From positions 65,384 through 129,383 of the forward strand of contig LMSR01000016.1 in NCBI GenBank assembly GCA_001429555.1: 64,000 nucleotides of DNA, read 5' to 3'. Below, piece after piece: positions 8,145-16,807 of this stretch. The notes below the pieces were generated by a model. That model ran no database searches. It was not told the origin of the DNA and was given only the letters and a program-made list of their open reading frames with translations. Source of the stretch: Nocardioides sp. Soil797 (lineage in GTDB: Bacteria > Actinomycetota > Actinomycetes > Propionibacteriales > Nocardioidaceae). Made by a program: the position numbers and the translations under genes. The number at the start of each line of letters is the position of its first letter. Position 1 is the stretch's first letter.

Positions 8145-8792
8145 GTGCCCACCTCCAACCACCTGATCGCATTCGTGATCGCCTCGATCCTGTTCATCCA
8201 GGTGCCGGGGCCGAGCCTGCTGTTCACCATCGGCCGCGCGCTGACCGTGGGCCGGCGTGACGCGCTCCTCTCGGTCGTCGGCAACGCGCTGGGCCTGGTG
8301 GGCCAGGTCGTCGGAGTCGCCCTCGGCCTCGGGGCGCTGGTTGCGGCGTCGGCAACGGCGTACACACTGCTCAAGCTGGTCGGCGCGGCGTACGTCGTCT
8401 ACCTCGGCGTCCAGGCGATCCGTCACCGTGGCGACGCCCGACGGGCCATGGAGTCACCCACCGACGGACCCGCCACCGGATCCGCGGGAGGGGCGGTGTG
8501 GACCGGCATCCTCGTCGGCCTGACGAACCCGAAGAGCATCGTCTTCTTCGCGGCCTTCCTGCCGCAGTTCGTCAACCCGGCAGCGCCCACGACGCCGCAG
8601 CTGTTGCTGCTCGGCGCGATCTTCGGCCTGCTGGCGGTCTGCTCGGACACCTGCTGGGCGCTGGCCGCCTCGCGCGCCCGTGAGTGGTTCGCGAGCAAGC
8701 CGCAGCGGCTCGACGGTCTCGGCGTCACCGGCGGAGTGATGATGGTCGGTCTCGGTGCCGGGCTGGCCGTCACCGGCAACACCACCCACTGA
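8145..8792 (+). CDS. LysE/RhtB family exporter
   Basis: This 215-residue integral membrane protein has six predicted helices. The family signature is in the first loop (IQVPGPSLLFTIGRALTVGR), and the second half carries GLTNPKSIVFFAAFLPQFV. The family exports amino acids or small metabolites; the substrate cannot be told. GTG at 8145 was chosen because it places the first helix 8 residues in. The gene stands alone and converges on eccC, with a 72-bp repeat between the two 3' ends. Confidence 0.9.
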   Translation: MPTSNHLIAFVIASILFIQVPGPSLLFTIGRALTVGRRDALLSVVGNALGLVGQVVGVALGLGALVAASATAYTLLKLVGAAYVVYLGVQAIRHRGDARRAMESPTDGPATGSAGGAVWTGILVGLTNPKSIVFFAAFLPQFVNPAAPTTPQLLLLGAIFGLLAVCSDTCWALAASRAREWFASKPQRLDGLGVTGGVMMVGLGAGLAVTGNTTH

Positions 8793-8808
8793 TCGGCGCC
8801 ACCACCTC

Positions 8809-8880
8809 GAGTAACGCGGGGTTACGGTCGCTGAACACGTGCTGTGATGCGGATTTTCGTCAACACCACCGCACAAGTGC
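8809..8880. repeat. 72-bp interspersed repeat, copy A
   Basis: This matches the element at 27667-27738 at 67 of 72 positions with no gaps. It begins GAGTAACGCGGGGTTA and ends CCGCACAAGTGC. A small hairpin, GTAAC-GCGGG-GTTAC, lies at the left end. It sits between the convergent LysE gene and eccC. Confidence 0.9.
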
Positions 8881-8899
8881 GACGGGGCCTGACGACGGA

Positions 8900-11800
8900 T
8901 CAGCCTTCGGTCGGCTCGCTCCAGGCCAGTTGGAGTGCTTCCACGCCACGGTCACGGGTGATCAGACGACCACGGCCGGGAGGCTGCGCCTTCGGGCGCA
9001 GGTTGCCCAGCAGCATGCCCTCGTCGGGGTTGCCCGAGAGCAGGATGCCCGGCATGGCGAGGTCGCGGATGGTCTGGATGATCGGGTCGTACATCGCCCG
9101 CGAGGCACCACCGGAACGACGTGTGACGATCAGGTGGAACCCGGTGTCCTTGGCCTGGGCCAGCAGCGGTGCCAGCGCGTGCACGGGTGACCCCTGCTGG
9201 GTGGCGACCAGGTCGTAGTCGTCGACCAGCACGAAGGCATCCGCACCCGTCCACCATGACCGCGCCCGGAGCTGGTCCGGCGTCACGTCGGGCCCGGGCA
9301 GACGGTTGGTCAGGTATTCGGCCAGGTCCTTGAGCGCCGGTCCCGCCTGCGTGGCACTGGTCAGGTAGTCGAGGTTGTACTCCTCGGGGATCTCGCCGAG
9401 CAGCGAGCGCCGGTAGTCGACCGAGATGATCTGGGCTTCCTTGGGCGAGCGGGTGCGCACGATCTCCTGGACGACGGCTCGCAGCAACGCACTCTTGCCG
9501 GACTGCCCGTCGCCGAGGACGAGCAGGTGGGGCTCGGCGTCGATGTCGATGGACACCGGTGCGAGCTCCTTCTCGTTGATGCCCAGCAGAACCTTGCGGG
9601 CCGCCGAGTCGCCGGCCTGCTCGCGCACGCGCTCGAGGGTGACCTTCGACGGCAGCAACCGCACCTTGGGCCCGGACGGGCCCTGCCAGGCCTCGGTGGT
9701 ACGCCGGATCAGGTCCTCGACGCCGTCACCGAGAGTGGCGGCGTCCTGGTCACCGTCGATGCGCGGCAGCGCACTGAGGAAGTGCAGCTTGCCGGTGATC
9801 AGGCCCCGCCCGGGCCGTCCGGTCGGCACCAGCTGGGCCACCTTGCGGTCGATCTCGGAGTCGAGCGGGTCGCCGAGGCGCAGCTCGAGCCTGGTGCCGA
9901 AGATGTCGCGCAACGCGGCACGGAAGTCGGCCCAGCGGCCGGCGGCGACGAGCAGGTGGACACCGAAGGTCAGGCCGCGCTGGGCCAGGGTCTGCAGCTC
10001 GATCTCGATGTCGTCGAAGTCGGAGCGCAGCGTGCTCCAGCCGTCGACCACGAGGAACACGTCGCCGTAGCCGTCGTCGGCGCGGCCCTGCGCGCGACGG
10101 CTCCGGTAGGTCTCGATGGAGTCGATGCCGTTCTGCCGGAAGTAGGCCTCACGACGGTCCACGACTCCCTTCACCTCGGCCACGATGCGGCGTACGACGT
10201 CGGGCTCGGAGCGGGTGCCGACACCGGAGACGTGGGGGAGTGAGGTCAGTGGGGCGAAGGTTCCGCCACCGAAGTCGAGGATGAAGAACTGGCTCTCCAG
10301 GGGCGTGGTCGTCAACGCCATGCTGGTCACGATCGTGCGCAGGATGGTGCTCTTGCCGGTGCGCGGCCCACCGACGATCGCCGCGTGGCCCGCGGCGCCG
10401 GTGAGGTTGACGGTCATCGTGTCGCGGCGCTGCTCGCGGGGACGGTCGACGATGCCGATCGGCACGGTGAGGCCGCCGAGGCCACGCCACTTGTGGCTGA
10501 CCAGACCCAGCTTCGGGTCGACGGCGAGGTCGCCCATCAGCGAGTCGAGGGTGTCGGCGACGTCGAGCGGCGGCAGCCACACCTGGTGGGCCGGCGTGCC
10601 CTGGCCGATCATCTTGTCGACCGCGATGTCGAGCAGGCTGTCCTGCTCGCCCTGTTGCGGTTGGGGAGTCGACACGGGCTCGGCGACGTCCTCCTCGATG
10701 GCAGCCAGGGACTGCACCTCGGCGATGGTGAACGGCAGGATGCCGCGCAGGTTTCCGCCCTCGTCACGGTGGATCCTCGCCCGGCCGGACGGTGGGCCCG
10801 AGACGTACGCCGCCTTGAACCGCAGCAACGTGGACTGGTCGGGCTTGAGGAAGCCCAGACCGGGAACGGCCGGGAGCTCGTAGGCGTCGGGGACGCCGAG
10901 CACCGTGCGGGACTCCACGGCGGAGAAGGTGCGCAGACCGACGCGGTAGGAGAGGTGGGACTCGAGGCCGCGCAGTCGGCCCTCCTCGAGGCGCTGGCTG
11001 GCCAGCAGCAGGTGGAGTCCGAGCGACCGGCCGAGGCGGCCGATGGCGACGAAGAGGTCGATGAACTCGGGCTTGGCGGTCAACATCTCGGAGAACTCGT
11101 CGACCACGATGAACAGCGACGGCATCGGTGGCAGGTCCTCGCCCGAGGCGCGGGCCTTCTCATAGTCGCGGATCGAGGCGTAGTTGCCGGCCGCGCGCAG
11201 CATCTCCTGGCGACGCACCATCTCGCCGGACAGTGCGTCCTGCATGCGGTCGACGAGGGTGAGCTCCTCGGCCAGGTTGGTGATCACGGCCGAGACGTGG
11301 GGCATCTCCGACATGCCGGCGAAGGTGGCACCACCCTTGAAGTCGACCAGCACCATGTTGAGCTGTTCGGGGGAGTGGGTCATCGACAGGCCGAGCACCA
11401 AGGTGCGCAGGAACTCGGACTTCCCGGAACCGGTGGCACCGATGACGAGGCCGTGGGGTCCCATGCCCTGTTGGGCGGACTCCTTGATGTCGAGGTGCAC
11501 TGGCGACCCGTTGTCGGCGACACCGATCGGCACCCGCAACCGGTCTCGGGCCGGCCGCTGGCGCCAGGCGGAACGGGTCTCGAACGAGAACACGTCCCCG
11601 AGCCCGAGCAGGTCCATGAAGTCGGTGGGGCCGGTGCTCTCGTTGCCGCTGGAGTCGGACCCGAGGGAGACGGTGTTGAGCGGAGCCAGCCGCCGGGCGA
11701 ACGCCTCAGCCGTGGCCAGGTCCATCTGGTCGGCGAGCCCCTTCATCGGCTCGCTGCGCACCCGCAGCGCGGTGACCGGCTGCCGGCCGTCCTCGGGCGG

Positions 11801-12892
11801 CATGTTGGCGAAGTCGAGACGCAGGCGCGTGGGGTCGTCGAGCTCGTCCCACTGCTCGGGCAGGTCGATCAGGGTGACGCCGTGGAGACCGTCGGGCGGG
11901 ATGATGTGGTTGCCGGGAGGCAGGTGGCCGCCGTCGATGACGAGCAGGATGTGCGGCAGCGCCGGCCCTTCGTCGGCACCGAACCGGGGACGCTCGGACA
12001 GGTCCTGGGGAAGCATCGCTCCGAGGTCGTCGAGCGACGTCGTCACCATCCGTCGCGGGCCGACCGCGTCGCCCTGCTGGGCGCTCAGCGAGTGGGGCAG
12101 CCACTTGAGCCAGTCCCACTCGGCCAGGTGGTCGTCGCTGCACAGCACGGCCACGATCACGTGCTCGGGGTGGTGGAAGGCGCTCGCCGAGCAGATCATC
12201 GCCCGGGCCAGTGCCCGCGCGGTCTCGACGGGCCCGGTGAGCTCGATGCGGTCGAAGGCCCGCAGGTCGATCGAGGCAGGCAGGTTGGGCTGCACCCGGT
12301 GCACCACCAGGAGGCGGTGCAGCGCCGACGCGGCCGCCGGATCGACCTGCTCGATGGGTGCGCTCTCGGGAGGCACCAGCTCCAGGGAGAGTGGCTGGGA
12401 GGACAGCCCGTACCTGACGTGCAGGAAGCGTTCGTCGGACGGCGTGTGCTCCCAGAGTCGGATCCTGTCCTCGGCCAGCGACGGGAGCGCGGACGGTTCG
12501 GGGTGGTGCCAGTTCAGCGCGGAGCGCTGCTTGTTGGCCGCGTTGCGTGCCACGTCGCGGATGGTGGCGAGGTAGCGGAGATATTCGGTGCGGGACCCGC
12601 TGAGCTGCTGCTGGCGTTGCTTCCGCTGCCGGTCGATCTGCACGATGATGAAGCCGATCGTGGCGAAGAGGAACATGCCGCCGGCGATCAGGCGCTTCGC
12701 GTTGCCGCCGTTGTCGCTGCTCATCGTGGCCACGACCAGGATCGAACCGACGCTGCCGAGCATCGGGATCGCCATCATCATCGCGTTGCCGGCACCCTCG
12801 CGTGCCTGGAGCTCCGGGGGTGCCTGCACCTCGACCTTCCCGGTGGGCACCTCCGGCGGCTCGAGGCGTTGTCCACTTCGCAGCGTCGTCAC
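8900..12892 (-). CDS. eccC: Type VII secretion ATPase EccC (fused EccCa/EccCb)
   Basis: This 1330-residue FtsK/SpoIIIE-type motor drives ESX secretion. Two membrane helices at about residues 37-87 are followed by three ATPase domains. Their Walker A motifs are GATGSGKS (about residue 485), GGPRTGKS (about 841) and GDGQSGKS (about 1127). The first domain has a full Walker B with glutamate (VVDEFSE), while the second has VVDGWS without that glutamate, which agrees with the known pattern that only the first EccC domain is a strong ATPase. All three are in one chain, as in EccC of Streptomyces and Thermomonospora rather than the split mycobacterial ESX-1 form. The GTG at 12892 has AGGGAG upstream. 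It is divergent from eccD. Confidence 0.97.
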   Translation of the reverse strand: MTTLRSGQRLEPPEVPTGKVEVQAPPELQAREGAGNAMMMAIPMLGSVGSILVVATMSSDNGGNAKRLIAGGMFLFATIGFIIVQIDRQRKQRQQQLSGSRTEYLRYLATIRDVARNAANKQRSALNWHHPEPSALPSLAEDRIRLWEHTPSDERFLHVRYGLSSQPLSLELVPPESAPIEQVDPAAASALHRLLVVHRVQPNLPASIDLRAFDRIELTGPVETARALARAMICSASAFHHPEHVIVAVLCSDDHLAEWDWLKWLPHSLSAQQGDAVGPRRMVTTSLDDLGAMLPQDLSERPRFGADEGPALPHILLVIDGGHLPPGNHIIPPDGLHGVTLIDLPEQWDELDDPTRLRLDFANMPPEDGRQPVTALRVRSEPMKGLADQMDLATAEAFARRLAPLNTVSLGSDSSGNESTGPTDFMDLLGLGDVFSFETRSAWRQRPARDRLRVPIGVADNGSPVHLDIKESAQQGMGPHGLVIGATGSGKSEFLRTLVLGLSMTHSPEQLNMVLVDFKGGATFAGMSEMPHVSAVITNLAEELTLVDRMQDALSGEMVRRQEMLRAAGNYASIRDYEKARASGEDLPPMPSLFIVVDEFSEMLTAKPEFIDLFVAIGRLGRSLGLHLLLASQRLEEGRLRGLESHLSYRVGLRTFSAVESRTVLGVPDAYELPAVPGLGFLKPDQSTLLRFKAAYVSGPPSGRARIHRDEGGNLRGILPFTIAEVQSLAAIEEDVAEPVSTPQPQQGEQDSLLDIAVDKMIGQGTPAHQVWLPPLDVADTLDSLMGDLAVDPKLGLVSHKWRGLGGLTVPIGIVDRPREQRRDTMTVNLTGAAGHAAIVGGPRTGKSTILRTIVTSMALTTTPLESQFFILDFGGGTFAPLTSLPHVSGVGTRSEPDVVRRIVAEVKGVVDRREAYFRQNGIDSIETYRSRRAQGRADDGYGDVFLVVDGWSTLRSDFDDIEIELQTLAQRGLTFGVHLLVAAGRWADFRAALRDIFGTRLELRLGDPLDSEIDRKVAQLVPTGRPGRGLITGKLHFLSALPRIDGDQDAATLGDGVEDLIRRTTEAWQGPSGPKVRLLPSKVTLERVREQAGDSAARKVLLGINEKELAPVSIDIDAEPHLLVLGDGQSGKSALLRAVVQEIVRTRSPKEAQIISVDYRRSLLGEIPEEYNLDYLTSATQAGPALKDLAEYLTNRLPGPDVTPDQLRARSWWTGADAFVLVDDYDLVATQQGSPVHALAPLLAQAKDTGFHLIVTRRSGGASRAMYDPIIQTIRDLAMPGILLSGNPDEGMLLGNLRPKAQPPGRGRLITRDRGVEALQLAWSEPTEG

Positions 12893-12946
12893 GGCGCGTT
12901 CTCCCTGCAACTTCTCGACTGGTGCATCACGTTCAGGTCGGGGTCG

Positions 12947-12952
12947 ATCCTA
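12947..12952 (-). promoter_or_regulatory. -10 box for eccC
   Basis: TAGGAT reads on the minus strand about 55 bp before the eccC GTG. It leaves a leader of roughly 48 nt that contains the AGGGAG ribosome site. Confidence 0.45.
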
Positions 12953-13062
12953 GTGGTCCGTCTGCGAAATGGCGCGGCCTCGCCCCGCCCGGCATCGCGA
13001 CGTGCCACCAGCCTCGGATCAGACGTCGGGTGTGGGCCGAGCGCCGCACCACCCGGCCGTAC

Positions 13063-13068
13063 TACGCT
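13063..13068 (+). promoter_or_regulatory. -10 box for the eccD-led operon
   Basis: TACGCT lies 27 bp before the first eccD start; GGAGGG follows and serves as the ribosome site. With the eccC promoter it makes a 200-bp divergent control region for the secretion genes. Confidence 0.4.
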
Positions 13069-13094
13069 TCCGGCATCACCGGAGGGAGCGTGGC

Positions 13095-14456
13095 GTGGCC
13101 GAAACAGTCCTCGAGGACACCGTTGCCGTGACCGTGCACGGCTCCGTGGGCGCGGTCGACCTCATCGTCCCGCTCGGTGCCTCGGCCAGTGACGTGGCCC
13201 GGGAGTACGCCGCCCAGTCCGGCTCCGTGGAGGTCCCCCGGCTGGTGACCATCATCGGCAGGCAGCTTCCGCCGACGACCTCGATGGAAGCGGCCGGGGT
13301 CACGGCCGGAGCCGTGCTGGTGGCCTTCTCGGGTGACTCGCCGACCCCGTCCTCACCGGCACGCCCGGCCTCCGACCCGACGACAACCGATCGGCGTACG
13401 CCGGCCGCGGTGGCAGTGTTGACCGGCGCTGCGGTGCTCGCCACCGCCAGCGCGTTCCTCGGAGCACACGCCGAGGGTTGGCAACGCGACGTGGTCCTCG
13501 GCTGCCTGGCGTTCGCCGCGGCCCTGGGCGTGATCCCGATGGGGCGTCACATCGACCTGCGTGGCGTGAGCGCGCCGGCGTTCGGTGCGGCGCTGGGCTA
13601 TCTCCTGGTCTGGGAACCGGGGTCCTTCTCGCAGCCGCTGGCCTTCGGCATCACCGGCCTGGGCGCGGCACTGGTCGCGGGGATTGCTCGTGCCTCTGGC
13701 GCCGGGCCAGCCGTCGTACACACCGTCTGGATGGTGGCCGGCGCCGGCACCTTCCTGGTCTCTGGCGCCGTGGTGCTCACCGGAGCACCGCCCCAGCTCA
13801 CGTGGGCGGTGCTGCTGATCGCCGCACTCCTGGCCACCCGGTCCGTGGTCGCGGCCGCGGTCGACGTACCCGACCAGATGCTCATCGACCTCGAGCGGCT
13901 GGCGGTCACCGCGTGGTCGGCACGCGATCGGCCCCGAGGACGTCGCGGGCGCATCATGATCCGCGAGTCGGCGGTCAGCGAAGTGCTCGCCCGAGGAACC
14001 CTCATCGTCAACGCGACCAGCGTCGCCATCCTCGTGCTGGTCGTGGTCGCGACTCCGCAGCTCCTCGCGGAGGCCACCTTCGACGTCGATCGCCCGGGCG
14101 CCCAGGCGCTCGTCTTCTTCACCGGGGCCGGCATCCTGCTGGCGGCTCGGAGCTTCCGTCACCCGCAGGCCCGGATCCTGTTGCGGACCGCCGGCCTGTT
14201 CGCCTGGGCGATGCTGGCGGTGGAGCTCCTCCCCGGCTACTCGGAGCGAACCCTGTTGTGGGTCGTGGTGGTGTCCCTCGCCCTGGCCGCCAGCGCACTC
14301 GCGACCGCCATCGCCACCGGGCGTGGCTGGCGTTCGGCCTGGTGGGCTTCGAAGGCTGAGCTGGCCGAGACCCTGGCCGGCGCGTTCGCGATCGGTGCCC
14401 TCGTCGTGGCGAGCGGTCTCATGCGCCTGGTCTGGGAGATCCCCTTCGTCCGCTGA
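13095..14456 (+). CDS. eccD: Type VII secretion membrane protein EccD, paralogue 1
   Basis: This 453-residue protein has the EccD layout: a ubiquitin-like cytosolic domain at about residues 5-80 (VAVTVHGSVGAVDLIVPLGA), a linker, then about 11 hydrophobic helices from residue 95 to the end. EccD forms the membrane pore scaffold and its ubiquitin-like domain contacts EccC. The GTG start at 13095 has GGAGGG about 8 nt upstream. A second, clearly different EccD lies at 15443-16801 in the same locus. It is followed, after 170 bp, by the two small WXG100 genes. Confidence 0.88.
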   Translation: MAETVLEDTVAVTVHGSVGAVDLIVPLGASASDVAREYAAQSGSVEVPRLVTIIGRQLPPTTSMEAAGVTAGAVLVAFSGDSPTPSSPARPASDPTTTDRRTPAAVAVLTGAAVLATASAFLGAHAEGWQRDVVLGCLAFAAALGVIPMGRHIDLRGVSAPAFGAALGYLLVWEPGSFSQPLAFGITGLGAALVAGIARASGAGPAVVHTVWMVAGAGTFLVSGAVVLTGAPPQLTWAVLLIAALLATRSVVAAAVDVPDQMLIDLERLAVTAWSARDRPRGRRGRIMIRESAVSEVLARGTLIVNATSVAILVLVVVATPQLLAEATFDVDRPGAQALVFFTGAGILLAARSFRHPQARILLRTAGLFAWAMLAVELLPGYSERTLLWVVVVSLALAASALATAIATGRGWRSAWWASKAELAETLAGAFAIGALVVASGLMRLVWEIPFVR

Positions 14457-14625
14457 TCGGTGCCGCTCGCAGGGGTTGTCTGTGGAAACCGAGAATGCGA
14501 TGTTTACGTGGTAAGGGCACGGGTAACACAGGTCTCAGCGACGCAAGTCGCAGCAGAACGACCAGAACTTCACCCACCACAGATCGCTCGGGCAGATCGT
14601 GCTCGACACGAAGGGAAGACAACCG

Positions 14626-14940
14626 ATGAGTACAGGCGGAATGAAGGCAACAGCCGACGTCCTCAGAGTGGCTGCAAAGGACGTCAAGAGCACCCAGGAA
14701 GAGCTCGACTCGATCATCACCGACATCCGTTCCAAGCTGGATCACCTCAACACCGCTTGGCAGGGTCGTGGTGGCAAGGCGTTCCAGGGCGCCATCCTGT
14801 CGTGGCAGCGCACCGCCAACCGTGTCACCGGTGCGATGGACAACTTCCACTCGAGCCTGCTCGGCACCGAGCAGACCTACGACGAGACCGAAGACTTCGT
14901 GGCCGGCGGCCTGAACCGTTACGAGGACGGCGCTCTCTGA
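14626..14940 (+). CDS. WXG100 family T7SS substrate (EsxB/EsxA-like), first of pair
   Basis: This 104-residue protein has the helix-turn-helix of WXG100 proteins, with the turn motif WQG (NTAWQGRGGKAF) at about residue 45. The C-terminus contains YDETEDF, which fits the YxxxD/E secretion signal carried by one partner of each Esx pair. That makes this the likely signal-bearing partner (EsxB-like). The ATG at 14626 has AAGGGA upstream. It is followed 34 bp later by the second WXG100 gene, and the two probably form a secreted heterodimer. Confidence 0.92.
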   Translation: MSTGGMKATADVLRVAAKDVKSTQEELDSIITDIRSKLDHLNTAWQGRGGKAFQGAILSWQRTANRVTGAMDNFHSSLLGTEQTYDETEDFVAGGLNRYEDGAL

Positions 14941-14974
14941 GCGTCGGACAGACTGAGACTGAGGAGAAGACACC

Positions 14975-15274
14975 ATGACCGGTGAGAACATTGCAGTTGA
15001 CTACGACCAGCTCGACGGCGCCGCGACCATCATCAAGAACCGCGCGATCGACATCGAGGACAAGCTGAACCAGATGGAGAAGCGGATGCTCGCCCGCAAG
15101 GACGAGTGGACCGGCGACGCGTCCAACGCCTTCGACGAGTGCCGTGCCGACTGGGAAGGCGCGATGAACGACATGAAGAACGTCCTCAACGACATCGGCC
15201 ACCAGGTCGGTCTCTCCAACCAGGAGTACCAGGCCGCTGAGGCCGCAAACGCGAGGCGCTTTCGCGGAGCATGA
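14975..15274 (+). CDS. WXG100 family T7SS substrate, second of pair
   Basis: This 99-residue WXG100 protein has the turn motif WTG (KDEWTGDASNAF) at about residue 46, between two helices, and a short tail containing YQAAEAANARR. GAGGAGA sits 7 nt before the ATG, which is the strongest ribosome site in the locus and suits a highly made substrate. A hairpin terminator follows about 25 bp after the stop. No tyrosine plus acidic signal as clear as in the first partner is seen. Confidence 0.92.
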   Translation: MTGENIAVDYDQLDGAATIIKNRAIDIEDKLNQMEKRMLARKDEWTGDASNAFDECRADWEGAMNDMKNVLNDIGHQVGLSNQEYQAAEAANARRFRGA

Positions 15275-15299
15275 GCCGCAACGGTCCGTCAGGACTGTG

Positions 15300-15329
15300 A
15301 AGGGGTTGTCGATGGACCGACGACCCCTT
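15300..15329 (+). terminator. Hairpin after the WXG100 pair
   Basis: The arms AAGGGGTTGTCG and CGACGACCCCTT pair over 12 bp with one G-T pair and a 6-nt loop. There is only a weak T-run. It would let the two small secreted proteins be made in excess over the membrane genes downstream. Confidence 0.6.
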
Positions 15330-15375
15330 CTTGGCGTCGGGGGCGTGGCCGTCGATGAGCGGTGACCGTCAGCGG

Positions 15376-15381
15376 TAGGCT
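15376..15381 (+). promoter_or_regulatory. -10 box for eccD2-eccB-mycP
   Basis: TAGGCT lies 61 bp before the second eccD start and downstream of the hairpin terminator. This implies a separate promoter for the membrane and protease genes. Confidence 0.4.
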
Positions 15382-15442
15382 GCACACCGCCTTCAGCACG
15401 CATCCGCAGCACCATCCGCTCAAGCACAGAACTGGGGAGAGG

Positions 15443-16801
15443 ATGTCCCAAGCCGCGACACCTGCCAGCACCTCCGGCCTCGTCCGGGTCACCGTTGCCT
15501 CCGGCACCCGCCGCGTCGACCTCGTGCTGCCCGGGTCGATCCCCGTGGCCGAGTTGGTTCCCGAGCTGGCCCGCAGCGTCGGCCTCCTGGACTCCACCAC
15601 CGTCTACGGCGGATACCGAGTGGTCACCGGCGACGGCCGCGAGCTCGTCAACGATGCCGGCCTCACCATGCAGGGTGTCGAGGACGGTGGGTTGCTCACA
15701 GTCGCCGCCGGCATCGACGACCCGCCGCCGCGCGTCTACGACGATGTCGTGGAGGCGATGGCCGACGCGGTCGAGCGTGACCTGAAGCCCTGGGAGCCTG
15801 CGGCAGGGCGGCGTACGGCGCTCACCGCGAGCTCGCTCCTGCTCGCCCTCGGTGGTCTGGCGTTGCTGCTCCAGCGCGGCTCCGCGGTCGGCTCCGCGGC
15901 GGCCTGCATCATCGCGGTCCTCCTCGTGGTCGGAGCCATCGTGCTCAGCCATGTGCAACACGAGCGCGAGGCCGCGGTCTGCCTGGCCTGGATGGGGGCG
16001 GCGTACGGCGCGGTGGCCGGTCTGATGCTGGTTCCCGACGGCGGTGTCCTCGGCACCCCGATGGCGGCTGCCGGTGCCGGCGCACTGGTCGCTGGCGGGG
16101 TTGCGCTCGTCGGCCTCGACGAAGGTCGGGCCCTGGTGATCCCTGCAGTCGTCGTGGGCAGCATCTTCTGCGCGGTGGGCCTGGTGATGAACGCCGCCGA
16201 CTTCGACCCGGCCGTGGTGTTCACCATCGTGCTGACACTCGTGGTCGTGGCCGGCAGCGTGCTGCCCTGGCTGGCCCTGGCCGCCACCCACTCGCGGGTG
16301 GAGCAGCTCTACTCCCACGCCGACATCACCAACGACCCCGACCCGATCGATCCGAAGACCGTCCACGGCGATGCCGTCGTCGGTCACGAGATCCTCCTCG
16401 CCGTCACCGCAACCGTCGGGGCGCTGCTGGTGCTGTGCGCACCGATGGCCGTCTCGCTCGGCCTCTTCGGAGCCCTGCTCGCCGTGGCCGCCTCCGCGGT
16501 CGTGATGCTGCGCACCCGCCAGTACCGTTCCGGCTCCGAGGTCCTGGCCGGCCTCACTTCGGGCATCCTCGGCCTGCTCTCCACGGCCGGTGCCGTCCTG
16601 GTCATGCATCCCGACTGGCGCCCGACAGCGGCCGTCGTACTCGCGGCCACGGCCGCGTTGCTGCTGGCCGGCACGCTCGTGCCGACCTCGCCGTCCGTGC
16701 GCCGCGGTCGGCTCGGCGACGTCGCCGAAGTGGTGGCGTTGCTCGCGTTGGTGCCGCTGCTGGTCCTGGCCAGTGGGCTCTTCGACCGCGTGAGCGGGTG
16801 A
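15443..16801 (+). CDS. eccD: Type VII secretion membrane protein EccD, paralogue 2
   Basis: This 452-residue protein again has an N-terminal ubiquitin-like domain (about residues 12-90: GLVRVTVASGTRRVDLVLPG), a linker ending about residue 125, then 11 hydrophobic helices. Sequence similarity to the first EccD is low by eye, so this is an old paralogue rather than a fresh duplicate. In solved ESX structures EccD is a dimer within each protomer, so the two here might form a heterodimer; this is inference. The start follows GGGGAGAGG. eccB follows within 6 bp. Confidence 0.9.
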   Translation: MSQAATPASTSGLVRVTVASGTRRVDLVLPGSIPVAELVPELARSVGLLDSTTVYGGYRVVTGDGRELVNDAGLTMQGVEDGGLLTVAAGIDDPPPRVYDDVVEAMADAVERDLKPWEPAAGRRTALTASSLLLALGGLALLLQRGSAVGSAAACIIAVLLVVGAIVLSHVQHEREAAVCLAWMGAAYGAVAGLMLVPDGGVLGTPMAAAGAGALVAGGVALVGLDEGRALVIPAVVVGSIFCAVGLVMNAADFDPAVVFTIVLTLVVVAGSVLPWLALAATHSRVEQLYSHADITNDPDPIDPKTVHGDAVVGHEILLAVTATVGALLVLCAPMAVSLGLFGALLAVAASAVVMLRTRQYRSGSEVLAGLTSGILGLLSTAGAVLVMHPDWRPTAAVVLAATAALLLAGTLVPTSPSVRRGRLGDVAEVVALLALVPLLVLASGLFDRVSG

Positions 16802-16807
16802 GCCCCG

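Noticed and set aside
8809-8880. Small conserved protein encoded on the minus strand of the 72-bp repeats
   Set aside because: Differences between copies fall at first and second codon positions as often as third, and there is no ribosome site.
10385-13192. 935-codon plus-strand frame over eccC
   Set aside because: It is a shadow of eccC; the minus strand has three intact ATPase motifs.
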